From Pyramidobacter sp. (lineage in GTDB: Bacteria; Synergistota; Synergistia; Synergistales; Dethiosulfovibrionaceae), in the NCBI GenBank assembly GCA_016286835.1, contig JAEEUD010000104.1, positions 1-6,809 on the forward strand: a stretch of DNA of 6,809 bases, written 5' to 3'. Each line of letters begins with the position of its first letter. Position 1 is the first letter of the stretch. The position numbers and the translations under genes are program-made. Below are positions 1 to 4,802 of the stretch, one piece after another. Under the pieces are notes generated by a model. It ran no database searches, had not been told where the DNA came from, and saw only the letters and a list, made by a program, of their open reading frames with translations.

Positions 1-185
1 GCGGCATCGACACGGAATACCATGAATACGACGGCGTCGGAAGCGGCTTCGGCCTGGGAAAGGGCACGGCGGCCGAGGGCTGGGAGCAGAGCGCGCTGGC
101 ATTCTGGAAGCGCCATCTGCCGCCCGACGAGCGCCGTCTGCTGCGCCGCCGTCCCGCGGTTCGTCTGATCAACCGAAAAGTCTAG
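1..185 (+). CDS. alpha/beta hydrolase (esterase/lipase-like), C-terminal end only
   Basis: This is the 3' end of a gene that begins outside the window; the frame starts at base 3 and ends at TAG 183-185, giving 60 residues. The translation contains HEYDGVGSGFGLGKGT followed by AAEGWEQSALAFWKRHL, which resembles the end of bacterial alpha/beta hydrolases of the acetyl-esterase/lipase type, where a G-x-G/P-HGFGxGxGT motif precedes an EGW...A..FW helix. In that motif the His is normally the catalytic-triad histidine; here the position reads Ser (GVGSGFG). The other two catalytic residues lie outside the window, so activity cannot be judged. A basic tail (RRLLRRRPAVRLINRKV) follows the last helix. 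A strong terminator sits eight bases after the stop. The family call is from motif recognition and is moderately sure; the substrate is unknown. Confidence 0.6.
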   Translation, partial: GIDTEYHEYDGVGSGFGLGKGTAAEGWEQSALAFWKRHLPPDERRLLRRRPAVRLINRKV

Positions 186-192
186 AATGATC

Positions 193-222
193 TACGGCCC
201 CGCCAGGCGGGGCCGTATTTTT
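193..222 (+). terminator. Rho-independent terminator of the hydrolase gene
   Basis: Perfect 12-bp inverted repeat: TACGGCCCCGCC at 193-204 and GGCGGGGCCGTA at 206-217, separated by one base, so the innermost pairs open to form the loop. A T-run follows at 218-222. It lies just after the TAG at 183-185 and ends the rightward transcript entering the window. Confidence 0.9.
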
Positions 223-233
223 ACAGGCGTATG

Positions 234-266
234 AAAAAACGGCCCGTCCCGCAGGGGACGGACCGT
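234..266 (-). terminator. Rho-independent terminator of the iclR-type gene
   Basis: Read on the minus strand, a GC-rich stem (240-250 against 255-265, one mismatched pair at 243/262) is followed by six T (A-run 234-239 on the plus strand). It begins seven bases after the regulator's TAA stop (273-275). Together with the terminator at 193-222 it separates two converging transcripts. Confidence 0.9.
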
Positions 267-272
267 GTGCAT

Positions 273-1013
273 TTACAGGGTGTTCAGCCGCTCGAGCAGC
301 ACGGAAGCCGCTTTCTGGAGCATCGGCAGGAACTTGGCGAATTTCGGTTCGACATCTTTCTTGCTGCCGCCGATGGCGAGCACGGCAATGACGCTGCCGT
401 CGGGATTGAGCAGAGGAACCGCGATCTCGGCCGCGCCGTCGACCAGTTCGTCAACGCTGGTCGCATAGCCCTTCTCGCGGATCGCCGCCACTTCTTCCTG
501 GAGGCGCTTTGAGTCGGTGATCGTGTTGGCGGCACAGCTTTTCAGCTCGGAATAGTACACGTAATTCTGCAGCGGCGCCGGCGCGAACGCAAGCAGCGCC
601 TTGCCCGCAGCGGTGACGTGGAGGTCGTAGAACTTCGGGTGACGAGCCGCGTAATCCGTTCCGCCTTCAGTCACCGAGGCCGCCAGCGTGAGCGCGTTGA
701 AACCGTCGAGGATGCCCAGTGACGCCGAGTTTCCCGTCTTCTGGCAAAGATCGCGGAGCAGATCCTGCGAGTGGCTGAGCAGCGCAACGCGCAACGCCCA
801 GCCGTTCGACTGGCCGAGCAGCTTGTACCCGATACGGTAGCCCTGCGTACGCTTATCCTGAGCGACCCAGCCGTTTGCCTCCATCGCGGAGAGAAACCGC
901 TGCACCGTGCTCTTGGGGATCCCCGTACGCACTCCCAGCTCGCGGACGCCGATCTCGCCCCCGTCGGCAAGGAGCGTCTCAATGAGCGCCATGATATTGT
1001 GCGTTGAATTCAT
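273..1013 (-). CDS. IclR-family transcriptional regulator
   Basis: A 246-residue protein, the normal length for IclR regulators. Residues about 5-65 form the winged helix-turn-helix DNA-binding domain, with the HTH at 22-50 (GVRELGVRTGIPKSTVQRFL) and the wing ending in YRIGYKLLG. Residues about 75-245 match the IclR ligand-binding domain, with the typical LHVTAAGKALLAF segment (131-143) and the late motif GYATSVDE...GAAEIAVPLLNPDGSVIAVLAIGG (182-216). The start at 1013 has a GAGGG ribosome site (1022-1026 on the plus strand) eight bases upstream; the next Met (residue 8) has none. The gene is convergent with the hydrolase and divergent from capA-pepV. Family members bind as dimers or tetramers to palindromes, often repressing their own gene and a divergent neighbour; a palindrome lies in its promoter. 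The effector cannot be deduced. Confidence 0.93.
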   Translation of the reverse strand: MNSTHNIMALIETLLADGGEIGVRELGVRTGIPKSTVQRFLSAMEANGWVAQDKRTQGYRIGYKLLGQSNGWALRVALLSHSQDLLRDLCQKTGNSASLGILDGFNALTLAASVTEGGTDYAARHPKFYDLHVTAAGKALLAFAPAPLQNYVYYSELKSCAANTITDSKRLQEEVAAIREKGYATSVDELVDGAAEIAVPLLNPDGSVIAVLAIGGSKKDVEPKFAKFLPMLQKAASVLLERLNTL

Positions 1014-1081
1014 GGACTTTTCCCTCTTTTCCTCTGAATATAATTATGCGCTGTTCCGTTCTGATGGTTCTCTGTGAGTAG

Positions 1082-1110
1082 AATATACCATTATTCTGGT
1101 ATCTTGTAAA
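1082..1110 (-). promoter_or_regulatory. sigma-70-type promoter of the iclR-type gene
   Basis: On the minus strand, -35 TTTACA (plus-strand 1105-1110) and -10 TATATT (1082-1087) are separated by exactly 17 bp. Both hexamers are five of six to consensus. A start near 1075 would give a leader of about 60 nt before the ATG at 1013. This is the best-formed promoter in the window. Confidence 0.75.
1085..1102. promoter_or_regulatory. candidate operator inside the iclR promoter
   Basis: Perfect inverted repeat ATACCA-N6-TGGTAT (1085-1090 and 1097-1102) covers the promoter spacer and half of the -10 hexamer. A dimer bound here would block polymerase, so negative autoregulation by the IclR-type protein is the simplest reading. 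The palindrome and its position are seen directly; the identity of the binder is inferred. Confidence 0.5.
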
Positions 1111-1121
1111 GTGAATTGTGG

Positions 1122-1131
1122 TAATCATGAT
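1122..1131. repeat. TAATCATGAT box, copy 1 (iclR side)
   Basis: This ten-base sequence recurs exactly at 1309-1318. Its core ATCATGAT is a palindrome, and the wider 1121-1134 is a 14-bp palindrome with one mismatched pair. It lies just upstream of the iclR -35 hexamer, a place typical for a regulator site. Confidence 0.45.
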
Positions 1132-1162
1132 AACGAATTCACGAAAGTTGTCGCAAAACTCA

Positions 1163-1181
1163 AATTTCATTTAAAGAAATT
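1163..1181. repeat. inverted repeat AATTTC-N7-GAAATT
   Basis: Perfect 6-bp arms at 1163-1168 and 1176-1181, seven bases apart, in the AT-rich divergent region. The size and spacing would suit a dimeric regulator, but in AT-rich DNA such a short repeat may occur by chance. Confidence 0.3.
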
Positions 1182-1205
1182 ACTCATCAATATAGTAGTT
1201 TTACA

Positions 1206-1256
1206 TCTCAAATCGTTACCGTCGAATCTGAATAATGCTCCGATATTGATTTGAGA
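1206..1256. repeat. 9-bp inverted repeat with 33-bp spacer
   Basis: TCTCAAATC (1206-1214) and GATTTGAGA (1248-1256) are perfect reverse complements. They lie upstream of the proposed capA promoter, so this is more likely a DNA-level element (paired operator or looping site) than an RNA structure in the capA transcript. Its function is unknown. Confidence 0.4.
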
Positions 1257-1284
1257 AATTGCGAAACGGGTTTGATTTCCCCCT

Positions 1285-1312
1285 TTCACAAACGCGCCGC
1301 GCATGAGATAAT
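1285..1312 (+). promoter_or_regulatory. candidate promoter of capA-pepV
   Basis: TTCACA (1285-1290, five of six to the -35 consensus), a 16-bp spacer, and GATAAT (1307-1312, five of six to the -10 consensus). Transcription would start near 1319, leaving a leader of about 94 nt that contains small GC-rich inverted repeats such as ACGGC/GCCGT around 1367-1381. The second TAATCATGAT box overlaps the -10 hexamer. Confidence 0.5.
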
Positions 1313-1318
1313 CATGAT
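1309..1318. repeat. TAATCATGAT box, copy 2 (capA side)
   Basis: Exact second copy of the box at 1122-1131. It overlaps the proposed capA -10 hexamer, so a protein bound here would compete with polymerase. The two copies have centres 187 bp apart and flank the divergent region. Confidence 0.45.
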
Positions 1319-1412
1319 GATTTCTGGCTCTTTCGCGCTTCAACGCCATGCGCGGGAGCGCGCAAAACGGCCCTGTGCCGTTCAGTAGCCGATCGCATCC
1401 CGGAGGAACGTC

Positions 1413-2711
1413 GTGAAAAAAATCCTTCCCGTTTTTCTTCTTTTATTTGTATGTGCCCTTGCCGGCGCTTCACGCGCGCAGGACCGGCCGGCGCGCGCCA
1501 CGCTGCTGTTCGCGGGCGATCTGATGGCCCATTCGCCCCAGCTGGCCGTCGCTAGGCGCAAAAAGGGCTACGACTTCGCGCCGTCGTTCGCGGCCGTCAA
1601 ACCAATCGTCAGCGCCGCCGACCTGGCCGTCGCCAATTTCGAGACGACGCTCGGCGGAGGACGGGGCGGCTACACGGGCTACCCCTGTTTCAGCACGCCT
1701 GACGAGTACGCGCAGGCCGTGAAAAACGCCGGCTTCGACGTGCTCACCACCGCCAACAACCACTGCATGGACCGGCGCTTCGCAGGGCTCGAGCGCACGG
1801 TCAGACGCCTGCGCGAACTGAGCTTTGACACGTGCGGCACCTATGTCTCTTCCGACGATCGCGAAGGCGTACTCGTGCGCGACGCGAACGGCATCAGGAT
1901 CGCTTTTCTCTCGTGGACGTACGGAACGAACGGCATCCCCGTCGCCTCCGACAAAAAATGGTCGGTCGCGCGCCTGGAGGCCGCCAGCGAGGACATGGCA
2001 CGGGCCCGCGCCCTCAGTCCAGACCTTGTCGTCGCGCTGCCGCACATCGGCACGGAGTACCTGCTCACACCGCCGCGGAGCGTGATGGCGTTCGTCGAGA
2101 AACTTCTTTCATGGGGCGCACAGCTCGCCATCGCCTCGCATCCGCACGTCGTGCAGCCGCTGGAGCTCCGCGCTCCGCGCTCGGACGACCGTTCGCCCGC
2201 CGTCGTGGCCTGGTCGATGGGCAATTTCATCTCCAACCAGCGCCCGGCGCCTCGCGACATGGGCGTGATCGCCCGCGTCACCGTGGAAAAGTCGGGCGAC
2301 GTGACTCGCGTCGTTTCGGCCGACGTGATCCCGACCTGGGTGCAGGTGCGCACGGCCAAGGGCGCGCGCGTCTCTCGCGTGCTGCCGCTCCTTTCGGCGC
2401 TGAAAAATCCGGCCGCGTTCCAGATCTCCGCGGCCGACCTGAGACGCCTGAGACAGGCGCATTTTGACTTCACCGGCCGCGTGCTGGGAAAGGCCGTGCC
2501 GCTGAAAAACGCGCGCCTCGCCTACGCTCTCGAAGCCTCGTCCGAGGATCGCTTCTCGACGGCGAAGTTCGACGAGCGCGCTCTGGCGGCAAAGAAACGT
2601 GCCGGGCTGAAAGCCGCCGAAAGCGGCAAAGACGGTCCCGGCCGCGTGCAAAAGGGGAAACGGGGCGGCAGACGCTCAAAACGCCGCCCAGTACGCAACA
2701 TTCAATCCTAA
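1413..2711 (+). CDS. secreted CapA-family protein (PGA_cap, metallophosphatase-like fold)
   Basis: A 432-residue protein starting at GTG 1413, five bases after GGAGGA (1402-1407). Residues 1-22 are a signal peptide: MKK, a hydrophobic stretch, and AGASRA before QD as a likely signal peptidase I site. There is no good lipobox around Cys14. The CapA domain covers about 28-310, with conserved metal-site-like motifs in order: AGDLM (D36), NFET (75-78), ANNH (114-117), PHIGTEY (His211), SHPHVVQ (242-248) and SMGNFISNQ (268-276). CapA relatives act in poly-gamma-glutamate capsule synthesis or other envelope work; no capB/capC partner is visible, so the substrate is open. Residues about 393-430 form a Lys/Arg/Gly-rich tail (for example KGKRGGRRSKRRP), unusual for an exported enzyme and possibly a wall- or polyanion-binding region. 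The stop codon overlaps the ribosome site of the downstream dipeptidase gene. Confidence 0.88.
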   Translation: MKKILPVFLLLFVCALAGASRAQDRPARATLLFAGDLMAHSPQLAVARRKKGYDFAPSFAAVKPIVSAADLAVANFETTLGGGRGGYTGYPCFSTPDEYAQAVKNAGFDVLTTANNHCMDRRFAGLERTVRRLRELSFDTCGTYVSSDDREGVLVRDANGIRIAFLSWTYGTNGIPVASDKKWSVARLEAASEDMARARALSPDLVVALPHIGTEYLLTPPRSVMAFVEKLLSWGAQLAIASHPHVVQPLELRAPRSDDRSPAVVAWSMGNFISNQRPAPRDMGVIARVTVEKSGDVTRVVSADVIPTWVQVRTAKGARVSRVLPLLSALKNPAAFQISAADLRRLRQAHFDFTGRVLGKAVPLKNARLAYALEASSEDRFSTAKFDERALAAKKRAGLKAAESGKDGPGRVQKGKRGGRRSKRRPVRNIQS

Positions 2712-2716
2712 GGAGG
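2710..2716 (+). promoter_or_regulatory. strong ribosome binding site overlapping the capA stop
   Basis: AAGGAGG begins inside the TAA stop of capA (2709-2711) and lies eight bases before the ATG at 2725. Ribosomes finishing capA would be placed directly on the pepV start, so the two genes are very probably co-transcribed and translationally coupled. Confidence 0.8.
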
Positions 2717-2724
2717 AGTTTGAC

Positions 2725-4152
2725 ATGAACATGGAAAACATTCGCGCCCGCGTCGCCGCGGACAGAGACGCCCTGATCGGCACGATCCGCGAGCTCGTCG
2801 CCGTGCCCAGCGTCAACGGACCGGCCGAGAGCGGTGCTCCGTTCGGTCCCGGGCCGAAAGCCGCGCTCGAGAAGTTCCTGGAGATCGGCAAACGGATGGG
2901 CTTCCGCACCTGGGCCTTCGAGGACCAGGTGGGCATCGCCGAGTTCGGCGACGAAAGCCTGCCCGAGATGATCGCCATCCTCGCCCACGTCGACGTCGTT
3001 CCCGCCGCCGACGGCTGGAGCTGCGATCCCTGGCAGGGCAAGATCGAAGACGGTCTCGTTTACGGCCGCGGCGTCGCCGACGACAAGGGCCCGGCGGTCA
3101 GCGCCCTCTTCGCCCTCAAGGCGCTGCGCGAGGAAGGCGTGCGGCTGAAGCGCCGCGTGCGCGTGCTCGTCGGCACCAACGAAGAGCTTGGCAGCAAAGC
3201 CGTCCATCATTACGTCGAATCCGGCCAGGAACTGCCCGTTGCCGGCTTCACGCCCGACTCAGGTTTCCCCGTCACCAACGGCGAAAAGGGCATCATCAAC
3301 TGCACGTGCCAGCTGCCGTTCGCCGCGCCCGCGGAAGGGACGGCCGTGCTCTGCATCAAAGCCGGCGTGGCCGCCAACTCCGTTCCCGACAAGGCTTCGG
3401 CCGAACTGCGCGTACCCGCCGCCTCCAGAGCGCGCCTTGCCCGCGTCCTCGCCGAGTTCGCCGCCCCGCGTGACGCGAAGCTGACCTGCGAATACGGCGA
3501 AGGCGACACCGTCACGCTGAAGATGGACGGCCTCGCTTATCACGGCGCGCGTCCGCAGTGGGGCAGCAACGCCGCCGCCCACCTCGTGCAGGTCCTGCGC
3601 CTGCTCGACCTCGGCGCGGAGCAGGCCGCCGCTCTGGCCAAGCTCGACAGCATGATCGGCACGCAGACGCGCGGCGAAAACCTCGGCGTCATGCTCTACG
3701 ACGATCCGTCCGGCTTCACCTCGCTGTGCTGGGGCATCCTCCGCACCGAGGGCGACAAGCTCGTTTTCACCGTCAACTACCGCTATCCCGTCACGTACAA
3801 GATGGAGCCCGTCCGCGACGCTCTGCTGGCGGCGCTGAAGGCAAACGGCGTCGAGATCACCGGCAACATCCGCGCTTCGCGCCCGCTGTACATGCCCGAG
3901 GACTGCGAGCTCGTGCAGAAGCTGATGAAAGTGTACCGCGAGGAGACGGGCGACCTGGAGTCGAAGCCCAAATGCATCGGCGGCGGCACCTACGCCAAGG
4001 AGATGCCCAACATGCTGGCTTTCGGCAATCAGTTCGTCGGCGAGAACTGCCATATCCACGAGGCCGACGAGAGATGGAGCATCGATCACATCGTCTCGCA
4101 CACCAACATCATGGCCGCGGCCATCGCCGCGCTGGCCGGCGTGGAAGAATAA
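2725..4152 (+). CDS. pepV: PepV-type M20 family dipeptidase (Sapep)
   Basis: A 475-residue zinc peptidase, close to the usual PepV length. Members hydrolyse dipeptides with a free N terminus in the cytoplasm; no signal peptide is seen. The di-zinc site is complete: H88 and catalytic D90 in LAHVDVVP, bridging D119 in GVADDKGP, general base E153 and ligand E154 in GTNEELGS, D178 in TPDSGFP, and H445 near the C terminus in CHIHEADE. The lid-domain His273 (AYHGARP) corresponds to the substrate-binding His of PepV. The GGGTYAKEMPN segment (419-429) is also typical of this subfamily. The ATG at 2725 is preferred because the strong ribosome site is eight bases away; a second Met at residue 3 is less well placed. 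It follows capA by 13 bp and ends at a parS-bearing terminator. It would supply amino acids from dipeptides, suiting a peptide-fermenting anaerobe (inference). Confidence 0.93.
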   Translation: MNMENIRARVAADRDALIGTIRELVAVPSVNGPAESGAPFGPGPKAALEKFLEIGKRMGFRTWAFEDQVGIAEFGDESLPEMIAILAHVDVVPAADGWSCDPWQGKIEDGLVYGRGVADDKGPAVSALFALKALREEGVRLKRRVRVLVGTNEELGSKAVHHYVESGQELPVAGFTPDSGFPVTNGEKGIINCTCQLPFAAPAEGTAVLCIKAGVAANSVPDKASAELRVPAASRARLARVLAEFAAPRDAKLTCEYGEGDTVTLKMDGLAYHGARPQWGSNAAAHLVQVLRLLDLGAEQAAALAKLDSMIGTQTRGENLGVMLYDDPSGFTSLCWGILRTEGDKLVFTVNYRYPVTYKMEPVRDALLAALKANGVEITGNIRASRPLYMPEDCELVQKLMKVYREETGDLESKPKCIGGGTYAKEMPNMLAFGNQFVGENCHIHEADERWSIDHIVSHTNIMAAAIAALAGVEE

Positions 4153-4166
4153 CCGTCCCTGAGGGA

Positions 4167-4200
4167 GCGCCGCTGTCCCACGTGGAACAGCGGCGCTTTT
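4167..4200 (+). terminator. Rho-independent terminator behind pepV, built on a parS palindrome
   Basis: A 30-bp palindrome (4167-4196) centred on CCCAC/GTGG has 14 of 15 possible pairs (only C4177/A4186 fails), a GC-only base (GCGCCGC/GCGGCGC), and TTTT directly after it at 4197-4200. It lies 14 bases after the pepV stop. The upper half of the hairpin is the parS-like site at 4174-4189. Confidence 0.85.
4174..4189. promoter_or_regulatory. parS: parS-like ParB-binding site 1
   Basis: TGTCCCACGTGGAACA matches the widely conserved bacterial parS consensus TGTTCCACGTGGAACA at 15 of 16 positions. It is about 2 kb upstream of parB. ParB is expected to load here as a CTP-dependent clamp. It forms the top of the pepV terminator hairpin. 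Confidence 0.8.
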
Positions 4201-4230
4201 CACGGTCCTTTTAATCCGGGAGGAAAACTC

Positions 4231-4656
4231 ATGTTCGCTCGCGCCTGGCCGATCGCGCTGGCCGTCTTTTCCGACGTCGTCTATCAGATCGCTTCGAAAT
4301 CGACGCCTTCTGACGTCAACGTCTTCGCCTCGCTGACGCTCACCTATCTGATCGGCGCGGCTGTCTCGCTGCTCGTGTTCTTCTTTTCCAGCGGCGGCGA
4401 AACGCTCTTTTCCGCGCTGAAAAACGCCGACTGGACGGCGCTGCTGCTGGGGCTGGCCATCGTCGGCCTGGAGGGCGGCAGCATCTTCATGTACAAAGCC
4501 GGCTGGGCCGTCAACAGCGGTTACGTCGTCAAAGCCATCATCATCGCCGTAGCGCTGGTCTTCGTCGGCGGACTGATCTACAGGGAGCCGGTCACGCCCT
4601 CAAAGATTGCCGGCATCGCCCTTTGCATGGCCGGACTGTACTTCATCAACCGCTGA
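4231..4656 (+). CDS. single-domain EamA/DMT-superfamily membrane protein
   Basis: A 141-residue, strongly hydrophobic protein with about five likely membrane helices (roughly 5-22, 31-53, 68-88, 96-116, 124-140). The ending YREPVTPSKIAGIALCMAGLYFINR, with a Glu after the fourth helix and a final G-x-x-L-C-x-A-G-x-Y helix, is characteristic of an EamA repeat. Most EamA transporters carry two such domains in about 300 residues; this has only one, so it would need to pair with itself or another subunit. The start has GGGAGGA at 4218-4224, six bases upstream. The gene lies alone between two parS-bearing terminators, and no convincing promoter fits in the 30 bases between the upstream terminator and the start, so expression may rely on read-through. 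The transported substrate is unknown. Confidence 0.8.
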   Translation: MFARAWPIALAVFSDVVYQIASKSTPSDVNVFASLTLTYLIGAAVSLLVFFFSSGGETLFSALKNADWTALLLGLAIVGLEGGSIFMYKAGWAVNSGYVVKAIIIAVALVFVGGLIYREPVTPSKIAGIALCMAGLYFINR

Positions 4657-4657
4657 T

Positions 4658-4694
4658 AAACGCTGCTGTTCCACGTGGGACGGCGGTGTTTTTT
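4658..4694 (+). terminator. Rho-independent terminator behind the DMT gene, built on a parS palindrome
   Basis: Inverted repeat 4658-4691 centred on CCAC/GTGG, followed by T-run 4689-4694. Every non-Watson-Crick position in the stem (pairs 4662/4687, 4664/4685, 4667/4682 and 4670/4679) becomes a G-U wobble in the rightward RNA, so the transcript can pair along the whole arm. It begins one base after the TGA at 4654-4656, where TGATAA gives tandem stops. Confidence 0.8.
4667..4682. promoter_or_regulatory. parS: parS-like ParB-binding site 2
   Basis: TGTTCCACGTGGGACG matches the parS consensus at 14 of 16 positions, with an intact core TTCCACGTGG; both departures (positions 13 and 16) are A to G. 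It sits in the loop-proximal part of the DMT terminator, about 490 bp from site 1. Confidence 0.7.
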
Positions 4695-4734
4695 CATCAG
4701 CCGCTAAACTTTTTCGGGAAATTTTCGTTTTTCT

Positions 4735-4750
4735 CGTTCCACGTAGAACA
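4735..4750. promoter_or_regulatory. parS: parS-like ParB-binding site 3
   Basis: CGTTCCACGTAGAACA matches the parS consensus at 14 of 16 positions (departures at 1 and 11). Unlike the other two it has no GC stem or typical terminator around it. It ends ten bases before a -10-like TATGAT, so it occupies the expected -35 region of the rsmG-parA-parB promoter and could serve for ParB feedback. Confidence 0.65.
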
Positions 4751-4759
4751 GTTTTGGTG

Positions 4760-4765
4760 TATGAT
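4760..4765 (+). promoter_or_regulatory. probable -10 element for rsmG-parA-parB
   Basis: TATGAT (five of six to TATAAT) lies 37 bases before the rsmG start. The -35 region at 17-bp spacing reads TTCCAC, a poor match that falls inside parS site 3. This is the only plausible promoter between the DMT terminator and rsmG; an activator or a non-standard -35 may be involved. Confidence 0.45.
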
Positions 4766-4802
4766 AGACACGTAAACGAAAAATGCGGAGGTGAAGAGGA
4801 CC

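Larger units (their letters stand above)
1014..1412. other. divergent AT-rich regulatory region, no gene
   Basis: About 400 bases between iclR (leftward) and capA (rightward). It is clearly richer in A+T than the flanking genes from 1014 to about 1260. Short open frames on the minus strand here lack ribosome sites and family resemblance and are not called. The region carries the promoters and inverted repeats listed separately. No tRNA, known riboswitch or DnaA-box cluster was recognised. Confidence 0.7.
4642..4705 (+). repeat. imperfect 13-bp direct repeats flanking the second parS-terminator
   Basis: TTCATCAACCGCT (4642-4654, the end of the DMT gene) recurs as TTCATCAGCCGCT (4693-4705), 12 of 13 identical and 51 bp apart. 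The second copy would again read Phe-Ile-Ser-Arg-stop in the same frame as the gene's Phe-Ile-Asn-Arg-stop. The parS-terminator lies between the copies. Confidence 0.5.

Noticed and set aside
1014..1320. Replication origin in the AT-rich region
   Set aside because: AT-richness and the par operon nearby made this worth checking, but no cluster of TTATNCACA-type DnaA boxes was found on either strand.
979..1349. Two short minus-strand open frames (979-1170 and 1167-1349) between iclR and capA
   Set aside because: No ribosome sites or recognisable protein features; the first overlaps iclR and runs through its promoter. The region reads better as regulatory DNA.
2470..3210. Minus-strand open frame opposite the end of capA and start of pepV
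   Set aside because: It crosses the boundary between two well-supported plus-strand genes and has a composition typical of an antisense shadow.
4150..4210. Flanking direct repeats around the first parS-terminator, like those around the second
   Set aside because: The best pair (4151-4160 and 4201-4210) matches at only seven of ten positions, which is not distinguishable from chance.
4187..4215. Promoter for the DMT gene with -10 TTTAAT at 4210-4215
   Set aside because: The -35 position is a poor match inside the terminator stem, and the start would fall within the ribosome binding site.
4791..4802. Earlier GTG start for rsmG
   Set aside because: This GTG lies inside the GGAGGTGA ribosome site that serves the GTG at 4803.
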